DNA from: Natrinema caseinilyticum | GTDB lineage: Archaea > Halobacteriota > Halobacteria > Halobacteriales > Natrialbaceae | Length of the DNA: 64,000 bases | Assembly: GCF_024227435.1 (NCBI RefSeq) | Contig: NZ_CP100445.1 | Location: 1,423,369 to 1,487,368, forward strand | Direction of reading: 5' to 3' | Part shown: positions 44,869-52,556 of the stretch, one piece after another | How positions within the stretch are numbered: position 1 is the stretch's first letter | Layout: every line of letters begins with the position of its first letter | The notes under the pieces: model-generated | Seen by the model: the letters and a program-made list of their open reading frames with translations, nothing else | Told to the model about the DNA's origin: nothing | The model's database searches: none | Position numbers and translations under genes: made by a program

Positions 44869-45888
44869 TTATCCCTGGTTGGATGCGGTGGAGACGTAGC
44901 GCACCTCGGGGTCGAGGCGCGGCTGTCCTCCGGGTCGGATCGCCGGGCGGAAGCGCACGAGGCGCTTTTCCGGCCCGGGAAGCGAGCCCTTGATCAGCGC
45001 GTGCGGCCCGTCGACTTCGCCGTAGTTGACGAAGCCGCCGTCGACCGTCGCGTCGGCGCCGTCGCCGATGTCGACGAGGCGCTTGTTCAGTTCCGTCCGC
45101 TGGTGGTAGCCGGTCTGGCCCTGCTGTGGGACCGTCGAGCGAACGCGGCTCGGGTTCCAGGGGCCGAGGTTGCCGATGCGGCGACGCCAGCCCTGCCGGG
45201 CGTGTTTGCCCTTGCGTTTCTGGACGCCCCACCGCTTGACCGGACCCTGGGTCCCTTTCCCCTTCGTGACGCCGCTTGCGTCGACGTACTCGCCGGCGCG
45301 GAACACGTCGTTCATCACGTGCTCGCCACCGTCCTCGAGCGTCTCGAGGGCGAAGTCGACGCGTTCGTCGACGGAACCGCCGCCGACGCGCGTCTCCATC
45401 ACGTCGGGTTTCTTCTTGGGTACCGAGGGAACGTCTCCTGGCACCGTGTGGGTGATGACGCGTACGTCGTCGACGCGGTCCTCCTCGTGGAGGCCACGGA
45501 GTTCGTCCGCGGCGGCGTCGGCGTCGTAGTCGTCACCGGGAAGGTCGAGGACGCGATCGAGTTCGGGAACGAACTCGTCGGTCCAGACCTCGGTTATCGG
45601 CTTCATACCGTACGGCGTGTCTTCGTACGCTCGCAGTGCGACGGCGCGCATCGGCGGCGTCTCCACGATCGTGACGGGAACGGTCTGTTCCATCCCCTCG
45701 GTCGGCGAGTTCGCTTGATCGTCGACCATCACGACGTGGGTCATGCCGGCCTTGTAGCCCGCGAAGCCCTGCAGCGTCGGCTGTCCGTCGTCGTCCGGCC
45801 ACGAATTGAAGCGCGGAATCTCCGAGGAGGCGCGCTTCCGTGGGCCGAACCCGAGTGAGCCTTTGCGTGGTCTATTTGCTTGTGGCAT
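44869..45888 (-). CDS. rpl3: 50S ribosomal protein uL3
   Basis: A 339-residue L3 with PRKGSLGFGPRKRASSEIPR at the N-terminus, GYKAGMTHVVMVDDQANSPT and the central loop GKGTQGPVKRWGVQKRKGKH that approaches the peptidyl transferase centre. It starts 4 bases after the methyltransferase gene. Confidence 0.97.
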   Translation of the reverse strand: MPQANRPRKGSLGFGPRKRASSEIPRFNSWPDDDGQPTLQGFAGYKAGMTHVVMVDDQANSPTEGMEQTVPVTIVETPPMRAVALRAYEDTPYGMKPITEVWTDEFVPELDRVLDLPGDDYDADAAADELRGLHEEDRVDDVRVITHTVPGDVPSVPKKKPDVMETRVGGGSVDERVDFALETLEDGGEHVMNDVFRAGEYVDASGVTKGKGTQGPVKRWGVQKRKGKHARQGWRRRIGNLGPWNPSRVRSTVPQQGQTGYHQRTELNKRLVDIGDGADATVDGGFVNYGEVDGPHALIKGSLPGPEKRLVRFRPAIRPGGQPRLDPEVRYVSTASNQG

Positions 45889-45892
45889 TCTA

Positions 45893-46768
45893 TCACTCTC
45901 TCAGTGAGAGGGGAGCGAGGGTCGCGAACAGAGCCTCCTCCGTCCGCACGACCTCGCTTCCCTGATCCGGAACCGTGTTCAGCCAGAGGTCGAACCCCGG
46001 ATCGGCTGTGGGTTCGACTCCGTCATCCCCGTCGTCGGCTGCGTCCTGTGCAGCGCCGACGGCGGATGCCTCGATTCCGAGGATATCCGGCAGCCCTCTC
46101 TCGGGCGCACCGAACGCGACGGTCATCCCGTCGCCCTCGATGCGACCGGCCAGCGTCTCGAGCCGCCCGACGGTGAGTTCTTCACCGAATCGGGAGGCCG
46201 CGATGCGGACGCCGGCGTCCTCACGGCCGAGTGCTGCCCGTAGGTCCGTCTGCTCGATTGTGAGCCCCGGAAGGGGGATAGCCTCGAGCTTCGCCCGGAC
46301 CGGTCGTCGCGAAGAGATCCTGACGGTCACGCGCTCCCCCTCGTCGACCGCCATTTTCGGCGGTACGTTGAGGGAGATCGGGTGTTGCAAGCCGCAATTG
46401 ACCCGGACGCGCCCTTCAGGTCCGACCTCGGTCACGATCCCTTGTCTTAACGACCCCGAACCGTTCGATTCGGAGCCGGTCTGTGTCACCGCGCGGAGCG
46501 GCGGCAAGACGCCCGCGTACTCCAGCTCGTCCCGCATCCCCCAGACCTCGTTGCGGAGGTATGGCGGCGTTGCGGCGTACCGTAAGACGGTGTTTACGAA
46601 CCCGCCGTCGAATCGCCCCGTCTCGCCGTCCCGGTCGGGATAGACGAGCAGGCGATCGGCCCGAAAGATCGTCGCCGCGCGGGCGACGTATCCGAGTTTG
46701 CGAGTCGCCTCGCGTTTGTCCTCGGCTTCTCGGGTGAGCGACGACGGCACGAGTACGCTGACGGTCAT
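45893..46768 (-). CDS. SPOUT-class RNA methyltransferase (Methyltrn_RNA_3/SPOUT1 family)
   Basis: A 291-residue protein, first gene of the ribosomal super-operon. It has VSVLVPSSLTREAEDKREAT and a mid-protein OB-like segment (GIVTEVGPEGRVRVNCGLQH). The C-terminal knotted region contains VAFGAPERGLPDILG and FDLWLNTVPDQGSEVVRTEE, the SAM-binding trefoil-knot pattern. This family is predicted to make N3-methyluridine on rRNA. Position upstream of uL3 is conserved in haloarchaea. A perfect hairpin lies directly before the ATG. Confidence 0.88.
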   Translation of the reverse strand: MTVSVLVPSSLTREAEDKREATRKLGYVARAATIFRADRLLVYPDRDGETGRFDGGFVNTVLRYAATPPYLRNEVWGMRDELEYAGVLPPLRAVTQTGSESNGSGSLRQGIVTEVGPEGRVRVNCGLQHPISLNVPPKMAVDEGERVTVRISSRRPVRAKLEAIPLPGLTIEQTDLRAALGREDAGVRIAASRFGEELTVGRLETLAGRIEGDGMTVAFGAPERGLPDILGIEASAVGAAQDAADDGDDGVEPTADPGFDLWLNTVPDQGSEVVRTEEALFATLAPLSLRE

Positions 46769-46784
46769 GCCGAAACGCTTCGGC
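46769..46784 (-). promoter_or_regulatory. Hairpin abutting the start codon of the ribosomal super-operon
   Basis: On the minus strand GCCGAAGCGTTTCGGC (6-bp stem, 4-nt loop) ends exactly at the ATG of the SPOUT methyltransferase gene. An mRNA structure there would hinder or regulate initiation. The next palindrome CGGCGCCG (46781-46788) overlaps it. Confidence 0.5.
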
Positions 46785-46824
46785 GCCGCGTCACTAGACT
46801 GTAGCGATCTATTACGGAGAGGCT

Positions 46825-46831
46825 CTTAAAA
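46825..46831 (-). promoter_or_regulatory. TATA box of the ribosomal super-operon
   Basis: The minus strand reads CTTTTAAGAG about 57 bases before the first ATG, predicting a leader of roughly 30 nt that would contain the start-adjacent hairpin. Confidence 0.45.
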
Positions 46832-47150
46832 GAATAGCGGATTCGATCCCGGCTGTGAACGCCTCACACTCGCGAATTCGTGCCGAACAGACACACACTC
46901 GCGTTCGGATACCCATCGGGTATCTGATACTGGCGTGTGCCGAATTCGGTCGGCGAACCGTCACCACCGACTCGTGACCGCCGGGAGAACCCGCCGACTG
47001 CGATCAGCGAAGACGGTCGAAGTGTAGCGCCGCGTTCGTACTCGAGTCGTCGGTCGAATGTCTCCGGAACCGCCGTGCGCTAGCGTGCCGAGGCGGGGTT
47101 GATTCGCAACTCTTATACATCCTTCCCGGAGTAGGTATGAGTGCAGCAGG
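46832..47150. other. Intergenic region between the ribosomal operon and tRNA-Gly
   Basis: About 320 bases with no gene-like frame. It contains a perfect short hairpin GATACCC-ATC-GGGTATC (46908-46924), an imperfect direct repeat of CACACTCGCG on either side of 46890, and, near its right end, the tRNA-Gly promoter. Confidence 0.5.
47112..47119 (+). promoter_or_regulatory. TATA box of tRNA-Gly
   Basis: CTTATACA lies 32-39 bases before the mature 5' end of the tRNA, giving a short 5' leader for RNase P. Confidence 0.55.
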
Positions 47151-47221
47151 GCGCTGGTAGTGTAGTGGTATCACGTGACCTTGCCATGGTCACAACCTGG
47201 GTTCAAATCCCAGCCAGCGCA
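47151..47221 (+). tRNA. tRNA-Gly (anticodon GCC)
   Basis: A 71-nt cloverleaf. Acceptor GCGCTGG/CCAGCGC plus A73, D arm GTGTAGTGGTATCAC, anticodon arm TGACC-TTGCCAT-GGTCA (anticodon GCC), and T arm TGGGT-TCAAATC-CCA with the usual pairing. CCA is not encoded, and there is no intron. Its last 22 nt recur twice downstream at 47344 and 47481. Confidence 0.95.
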
Positions 47222-47502
47222 TTTCTCCGAACACAACGATCACGAGCGTCGCGGAGCAACGCGAGTATATCGTGTTCGAGGAAATGGTTTTGATTTGAAA
47301 CATACCGGGGTTCTACGAGTGAAGCGAGCAGGTTCCCGGGAGCGGTTCAAATCCCAGCCAGCGCATTTTCCGCCGTCCACGGTCGACGAGTAAAGCGAGG
47401 AGACCGGACGGCGGAAATCGCTCTGGATTCGAATCAGACCAGTCGCAGCGCCGAGCGAAGCGAGGTGTTCGTCTGGGCGTGGGTCAAATCCCAGCCAGCG
47501 CA
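47200..47502 (+). repeat. Three direct copies of the tRNA-Gly 3' end with intervening stem-loops
   Basis: GGTTCAAATCCCAGCCAGCG plus CA is found in the tRNA (47200-47221), again at 47344-47365 (identical), and at 47481-47502 (one T changed to G). Spacings are 144 and 137 bases. Each copy is followed by ATTTCTCC or ATTTTCCG. Between copies lie two stem-loops per interval, whose arms differ but whose loops share CGAGYRAAGCGAG (47316-47328, 47386-47398, 47452-47464) or the variant near 47243-47265. The best stem pairs 47367-47378 with 47406-47417 perfectly (12 bp), continued by GGTC/GACC. The fragments lack the 5' tRNA halves. They are most likely serial attachment-site scars or a tRNA-linked repeat family. 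Confidence 0.85.
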
Positions 47503-47653
47503 TTTCTCCACCCGGGGTACTAGTCTAATCGATAGAAAAACACCAGCAACAATTCCATAGTATAGTGGACTTTTGCAGTCTAAAACAGGGTATTAGATTA
47601 ACATCTGGATATATATCCGAGCATTTATTGCCCAATATAATCTCTGCCCGAGT
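47503..47653. promoter_or_regulatory. AT-rich promoter region of the ATP-grasp gene
   Basis: The base composition falls sharply after the last tRNA fragment. GATATATATCC at 47609-47619 is a likely box A for the gene starting at 47654; a second AT-rich motif, CCAATATAATC, lies closer. The low G+C (unusual in this chromosome) suggests a boundary of imported DNA. Confidence 0.5.
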
Positions 47654-48970
47654 ATGAAACCGAGGGATCGGAAAAGCGTCGTCGTCCCAGCTGTGGCTCC
47701 GAGTTCCGCCGCGTGCATCCGGTCGCTCGGATCACGGGGCATACGAACGATCGCCGTCTCCGAAACCGAAGCCGCCCCCGAATTTCACTCGAGACACTGC
47801 GACGAGACGCTCGTCGTTCCGGATCCCGAGACGGATTTCCTCGGGTACAAAGACGCGCTTCTCGGACTCGCGAAACGGCCGTCCGTTCAGACGATTACCC
47901 CGCTTCGAGAGGAGGACGTCTGGGCGCTCGCGAAGTACAGGTCGGAGTTTGCGACGCACATCACGCCGCTCTGGCCGACCGTCGAGTCGCTCCGGACGGT
48001 GTACGACAGGGTGGAGCTGATGAACGCCGCCAGCGAAGCGGGAGTGGCGGTACCGGAGACGAGCACGTTCGACGAGGTCGACGACTGGGGTCACGAACAG
48101 ATCGCGAAACCCCGGTACGCGATCCTCACGGACGAGTACGTCGCCTCCATGTCGTCGACCGAAGTCGTTCACCCTGGTTCGGTGTCGTTTCTCCAACCCG
48201 GCCACAGACCGGACCGCGAAGAACTGGTCTCGGAGATGGGACACGTTCCGATCGTCCAGGAGTACGTACCGGGTCCCGAATACGCGCTTTGGGCGCTCTA
48301 CGACCGGGGTGACGTCGTCGCGACCTGCCAGAAACACCAGCTTCGAGGGTACTCCTACGCCGGAAACACGAGCGTGGCACGACAAACCACGTCGATTCCG
48401 GACCTCGAGACGGCGGGACGACGGTTGCTCGAGGCGCTCGACTGGCACGGCCCCGTCTCGGTTCAGTTCGTGAGAAACGAAGCGACGGGCGAGTTCACGC
48501 TCCTCGAGATCAATCCGCGGTTCTGGGTGTCGTTGGAGTGTCCCCTTCAGGCCGGGGTCGATTTCGCGTACTACTACTGGTGTCTCGCGTGCGATTTACC
48601 CGTCCGAGCCGAATCGGACTACGAACCGGGCGTCGCGACACACCTCTTGCGCGGCGAACTGTTACACATTCTCAGTATTCTGCGAGAAGAGAATCCGTTG
48701 GTCGAACCGCCATCGCTGCCGGGCACGGTATGGGACGTCGCATCGTCGATCCGTCGCCAACCGCACTTCGACTATCTCAGCGTAACCGATCCCGGCCCCT
48801 TCGTCCGCGACGTCCTCAACACGGGATACGAACTGTTCGGAACCGCTCCTGATGCGTCCAGTTCACCGTCCGGGGAACGGGCCACCGACTCGTCCGACGC
48901 GTCCAGTGCCGCGTCGAAGCCGCCGACCGACGCCTCGGCAGGGGCGATCCACAATCCCGATCGGCGCTGA
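47654..48970 (+). CDS. ATP-grasp carboxylate-amine ligase-like protein
   Basis: A 438-residue ATP-grasp enzyme. The N-terminal pre-ATP domain is VVVPAVAPSSAACIRSLGSR, the central lobe includes VPIVQEYVPGPEYALWALYD, and the C-terminal metal site is FTLLEINPRFWVSLECPLQA (Glu, Asn at the expected positions). A Ser/Ala/Asp-rich tail of 45 residues follows. Members ligate carboxylates to amines in cell-wall, polyglutamate or small-molecule synthesis; nothing nearby gives the substrate. The gene lies directly after the tRNA-Gly repeat array with its own AT-rich promoter and may have come with the integrated DNA. Confidence 0.8.
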   Translation: MKPRDRKSVVVPAVAPSSAACIRSLGSRGIRTIAVSETEAAPEFHSRHCDETLVVPDPETDFLGYKDALLGLAKRPSVQTITPLREEDVWALAKYRSEFATHITPLWPTVESLRTVYDRVELMNAASEAGVAVPETSTFDEVDDWGHEQIAKPRYAILTDEYVASMSSTEVVHPGSVSFLQPGHRPDREELVSEMGHVPIVQEYVPGPEYALWALYDRGDVVATCQKHQLRGYSYAGNTSVARQTTSIPDLETAGRRLLEALDWHGPVSVQFVRNEATGEFTLLEINPRFWVSLECPLQAGVDFAYYYWCLACDLPVRAESDYEPGVATHLLRGELLHILSILREENPLVEPPSLPGTVWDVASSIRRQPHFDYLSVTDPGPFVRDVLNTGYELFGTAPDASSSPSGERATDSSDASSAASKPPTDASAGAIHNPDRR

Positions 48971-49152
48971 TTCCAGGAGAGATGTCGACCGAGGACGGCC
49001 CGGGACCCCTTCCAACGGACCGATCGAACGGCTCCGGCGAGCGAGGCCGTCAGCGAGGGGGATCGAGCGCGCGGTGAGAAATTACGCGCCGCTCGCGGCT
49101 GCCCGCCGCCCGGCTCGGACCCGTCACCGCAAGCAACGCACCGGAACGGGCG

Positions 49153-50037
49153 TTACTCCGTGATTGACTCGTCCCGAACCGTCAGCACCGGAATCAGTGA
49201 CGTCCGAACGAGGTGTTCGGTGACGCTTCCGAGGAGATACCGGTCGAAACCCGTCCGACCGTGCGTGCCGACGACGACGAGGTCGACGTCGTTGTCCTCG
49301 ACGAACGAGCGGACCGTCTGGTGAATCGAAGTTCCGTATTCGACTGTCTCAGCGACCGACTCGACGCCAGCATCCGTCGCGTAGTCGGAGGCGTCCTCGA
49401 GAATTTCGTTCGCGCTTTCCTCCAGCAACGAGATCTGAATGTCGGTCCTGACGTCGACGCCGAGAGTCCTCGTATCGATAACGGAGAGGAGGTGCAGCGC
49501 CGCGCCCTCGGCGTTCGCGACGTCGGTTCCGATCGCGAGCGCCGCCGTCGCACAATCGCTCCCGTCGGTCGGGACCAGAACGGTACGATACGGATACGTC
49601 GGCGTTTCGCCGTCGCTGTCCGGTCGTATCGTCAGCACCGGGACGGGTGATGTCCTGACGACGCGTTCCGTCGTGCTCCCGAGCATGAAACGCTCGAGGC
49701 CAGTCCGTCCGTGGGTCGGCATCGCGACGAGATCGACGTCGTTCGACTCCGCGTACTCGATGATCGAGCTGTACGGGTCCCCGTCGTAAACCGCCGTGAC
49801 GACGTCGATCCCGCGTTCCCGTGCACAGTCGGCGTCGTCGCGAACGTGCCGTTCGCCCTCCCGCTCGAGGACGTCGAGAACCTCACCACCCATCCGAAGA
49901 ACGGCGTCTTTCCTCGTGTTTGCTACGTTGAGGATGTGAACCGTCGACTCGTGGGCGGCCGCGATATCGAGGACGTGGTCGAACGCGACCGACGCCCCCT
50001 GGCTACCATCGGTGGGAAAGAGGATGCTGGTGAACAT
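49153..50037 (-). CDS. Universal stress protein with two USP domains
   Basis: A 294-residue tandem UspA protein. Domain 1 (1-140) begins MFTSILFPTDGSQGASVAFD and ends MPTHGRTGLERFMLGSTTER. Domain 2 (150-294) begins TVLVPTDGSDCATAALAIGT and ends VGTHGRTGFDRYLLGSVTEH, both with the G-x2-G-x9-G(S/T) ATP-loop pattern. Cytoplasmic nucleotide-binding stress factor. Single gene; no TATA box is obvious. Confidence 0.94.
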   Translation of the reverse strand: MFTSILFPTDGSQGASVAFDHVLDIAAAHESTVHILNVANTRKDAVLRMGGEVLDVLEREGERHVRDDADCARERGIDVVTAVYDGDPYSSIIEYAESNDVDLVAMPTHGRTGLERFMLGSTTERVVRTSPVPVLTIRPDSDGETPTYPYRTVLVPTDGSDCATAALAIGTDVANAEGAALHLLSVIDTRTLGVDVRTDIQISLLEESANEILEDASDYATDAGVESVAETVEYGTSIHQTVRSFVEDNDVDLVVVGTHGRTGFDRYLLGSVTEHLVRTSLIPVLTVRDESITE

Positions 50038-50058
50038 GGTGTCGCTCTCGAACCCGGA

Positions 50059-50337
50059 TCACTCCCGAACGTCGAGTGCCCCTTCCTCGGCGGTCTCAGC
50101 CGCCCGCCACCAGACGAGCTCGAATTCGATGCTCTGTTTCGCCTCCGTGTCCCCGTCGGACCAGTCCGATTCTCCCTCGAGTTTGAACGTAACCGGTTCC
50201 GTCGGATCCAGTCGCACCGTCTGCCCCTCGAGTTCGAGCGTCACGTCGCCGTCGCCCTCGAGTTGGTCGGCCAGTTCGCGGAAATAGTCGGCGATTTCCG
50301 ATCGCGACCGTCGCGCCTCCGTTTCGAGTTCTCCCAT
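50059..50337 (-). CDS. Amphi-Trp domain protein
   Basis: A 92-residue protein, start ATG 50337 (MGELETEARRSRSEIADYFR). It has the amphi-Trp features: an N-terminal helix with ELADQLEGDG, beta strands VTLELEGQTVRLDPTEPVTF and the strand SIEFELVWWRA near residue 70. The domain is widespread in haloarchaea without a proven role. It lies 21 bases upstream of the USP gene on the same strand and is probably cotranscribed with it. Confidence 0.88.
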   Translation of the reverse strand: MGELETEARRSRSEIADYFRELADQLEGDGDVTLELEGQTVRLDPTEPVTFKLEGESDWSDGDTEAKQSIEFELVWWRAAETAEEGALDVRE

Positions 50338-50507
50338 ACGAATCGGCACACCGAAAGCGGGTATAAACGTGGAGGACACTCCTCAACCGAGTTGACTACC
50401 GGTTCGAAAGACAGGTAGCGGGGGAGTCGGCGGTTCGTCGGTCGATCGGTCCCGTTCCACGGCCGGGCGTCGAGCCGATCCGAGTCGTGACCGGGGGAGA
50501 GGCCGTC

Positions 50508-50909
50508 TTATTCCGAGAGATCCTGCAGCGCCAGGCTGAGGTTCCGCGTGTTGGCCTTCCAGAACGCGTCGAAGATGACACCGAGAACCGGGACGGACCC
50601 GCCGACGGCGTCGACGGCGACGACCGCGAGCATGCGGAGCAGCGTCGACCGAGAGACGCCCATCCGGGCGGATTCGGCGACGATATACAGCGAGACGACC
50701 GCGGCCGCGGAGTCGCCGGCACCCGGGAGGATCCCGGCGATCGGGTCCAGCCCGAATCGAAACTCCGTTCCCGGGACTCGGATCCCCTTGTCGAGAGCGT
50801 GAGCAACCGTCTGCATTCGGTCGAGCGCTGCCCTGTCGATGGATTCGGGGAGGTCCCCATCGAACTTCTCGAGGGTCGATCGGACTCCGTCCGTCGCGTC
50901 AGTTTCCAT
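50508..50909 (-). CDS. DUF4112 small membrane protein
   Basis: A 133-residue protein (start ATG 50909). A hydrophilic N-terminus is followed by ALDKGIRVPGTEFRFGLDPI and GILPGAGDSAAAVVSLYIVA, the diagnostic DUF4112 pattern with G-D-P-x-x-G-x-x-P-G-x-G-D. Two membrane helices follow, and the C-terminal PVLGVIFDAFWKANTRNLSL is also typical. Function unknown. A TATA-like GTTTATCC lies about 25 bases before the start. Confidence 0.88.
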   Translation of the reverse strand: METDATDGVRSTLEKFDGDLPESIDRAALDRMQTVAHALDKGIRVPGTEFRFGLDPIAGILPGAGDSAAAVVSLYIVAESARMGVSRSTLLRMLAVVAVDAVGGSVPVLGVIFDAFWKANTRNLSLALQDLSE

Positions 50910-51488
50910 GACCGTTGTTCGAAGCGGACGAGGATAAACGCGACGGCGGCCGTTGCAAGCGATATGGGCCAGAGGTGCGGGAACTGGTACCGGTCCGAAT
51001 CGAGCGCGACTGTCGTCCGTCGGTCTGCCGGTTGCGATCCGTCGGCCGATCGGCCGTGATACCGTCGCTCGGTGACGTGGTGTCGCTGCCGGAGACGAAC
51101 CACCGTGGAACGCGGTCTCTCGCCAGTGCGAGCGAAACCAACAGACGCGAACAATGAAACGCGAACAACGAGACACGAAGAACACCACTGACACACGGCT
51201 GGCGGTCGTCGCGTGGGGCGGCGTTGGCGGCCCCCGAAGAAAACGACAGAGCGGAAGCGGACGGCAACCACGTATTTCCGGTGGAAAAGCCGATATTTCC
51301 GCCCGGGTACTGACGCATCGTCGACTCGGTACCGACAGTTCACACTAAATCGTCACTGAAGCCGTCGTTTAACGGACGCTATTCACGATCCCTTTACTTT
51401 CACAGATCGGGACTATTATTAGCGACGAGTGGCTTTTATACTATGAGTAACTACAGTCTAATACACGATTGAACGATCAGATCTAGCA
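50910..51488. other. Long intergenic region, nothing recognised
   Basis: About 580 bases. Frames in it are Arg/Ser/Pro-rich and do not look translated. A degenerate run of ACGAAC/ACAACG units (51150-51180) is visible. The final 60 bases hold GGCTTTTATACTATG (TATA at 51431-51440), the promoter of the HalOD1 gene. Confidence 0.5.
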
Positions 51489-51842
51489 ATGCAGACGGAA
51501 CTATCACCCGCAGACGGTACGGCCGACCTCCAGTACGACCAGCCCAACGACCGCTACGTCTTCCACCACGACAGCGACAGCACCGCGACGATCACCACGA
51601 CCATCGTCCACGCGCTCGCATCAATCGCCGACACGGACGTCTCACAGGGAGAATTCTCCCTGTACGACAGCGTCGATCCGGACGCCTTGGACCGGATCTT
51701 CAGCTCCAAAGCGGACGGCACCGAGCGGACTGGTGGCCACATCGCGTTCACCGCACTGGAACACGAAGTGTACGTCTACGCGAACGGAGACGTCATCATT
51801 TACCCGCCGGCGGAGACGCCGCGGCCGACACCGTCGAACTGA
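51489..51842 (+). CDS. HalOD1 output-domain protein
   Basis: A 117-residue HalOD1 protein (SATITTTIVHALASIADTDV as ...TATITTTIVHALASIADTDV, then FSLYDSVDPDALDRIFSS and HIAFTALEHEVYVYANGDVI). The domain is a haloarchaeal output module found either alone or on response regulators. Standing alone here, it may bind a partner in signalling. A TATA box lies about 50 bases before the ATG. Confidence 0.9.
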   Translation: MQTELSPADGTADLQYDQPNDRYVFHHDSDSTATITTTIVHALASIADTDVSQGEFSLYDSVDPDALDRIFSSKADGTERTGGHIAFTALEHEVYVYANGDVIIYPPAETPRPTPSN

Positions 51843-52041
51843 ATTCGGCGCCCCGGCCCCGTCACCCTGATCGTTTTTCGGAACGCGCCCGGCGACGCGC
51901 TGAGCGTCGCGGCCGAGCGGAGCGGGCCCGTCGAAAGCTTGCCGTTCGACGCGCGAACCGTCGTCGGCCGCACGGAGTCGTCGACCGCACGGAGTCGTCG
52001 ACCGTACGGGTTTAGGGTCGTACGCGGCGAACGAACCGAAC

Positions 52042-52356
52042 ATGACGGTAGTCGCACTACTGAGCGTCGCACCGGTGATCGAGACGAGCATGGCGAGTGA
52101 AGTCGCGAAGGCGGTCGACGCGCTCGAGGAGTACGACGTCCGGTACGAGACGAACCCGATGGGGACGGTAATCGAAGCCGAAACGACGGACGAACTCTTC
52201 GCGGCCGCACAGGCCGCCCACGACGCCGTCGACGGCGACCGGGTGAGCACCGTCCTGAAGATCGACGACAAACGGGCCCGAACCGGCCGAGCATCGGAGA
52301 AGGTGTCGGCCGTCGAAGCGGAACTCGGTCGACCGGCTCGAAGCACCGAGGAGTGA
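52042..52356 (+). CDS. MTH1187-family thiamine-binding protein
   Basis: A 104-residue ferredoxin-like fold protein (MTVVALLSVAPVIETSMASE; RYETNPMGTVIEAETTDELF; VSTVLKIDDKRARTGRASEK). The family (YqgV/DUF77) forms tetramers, and some members bind thiamine or are linked to HMP uptake. No thiamine genes are adjacent, so the role remains general. Confidence 0.9.
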   Translation: MTVVALLSVAPVIETSMASEVAKAVDALEEYDVRYETNPMGTVIEAETTDELFAAAQAAHDAVDGDRVSTVLKIDDKRARTGRASEKVSAVEAELGRPARSTEE

Positions 52357-52556
52357 CCGCGCTGGATTCCGCCGCCTCGAGTTTCTCGGCACGAGCGCGT
52401 CTCGTCGCGACGGCCGCGGTGGAGCGGCCCGGGGAAAGTGGCGAACGCGCCGGATCCGTCGGGGAGTGTCGACCCCCGAGTGTCGGTGCGGACCCGTCGA
52501 CGGCGGTCGGTCGCGAACGGACAAACGGTTTTACCACGGAGACTGAATCCAGTCGC

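Noticed and set aside
47200-47502. CRISPR-like spacing of three repeats near the tRNA-Gly gene
   Set aside because: Repeats are the tRNA 3' end, spacing is about 140 bases, spacers contain hairpins, and no cas genes are present.
50910-51343. Several overlapping frames of 140-315 residues upstream of the DUF4112 gene
   Set aside because: Arg/Ser/Pro-rich with no codon periodicity and no conserved blocks; treated as intergenic.
52353-52556. Extended N-terminus for Mch from the first in-frame start
   Set aside because: The 68 extra residues are Ser/Arg/Pro-rich and unlike the family; the ATG at 52557 begins the conserved MESLNRMAIELVDEAL.
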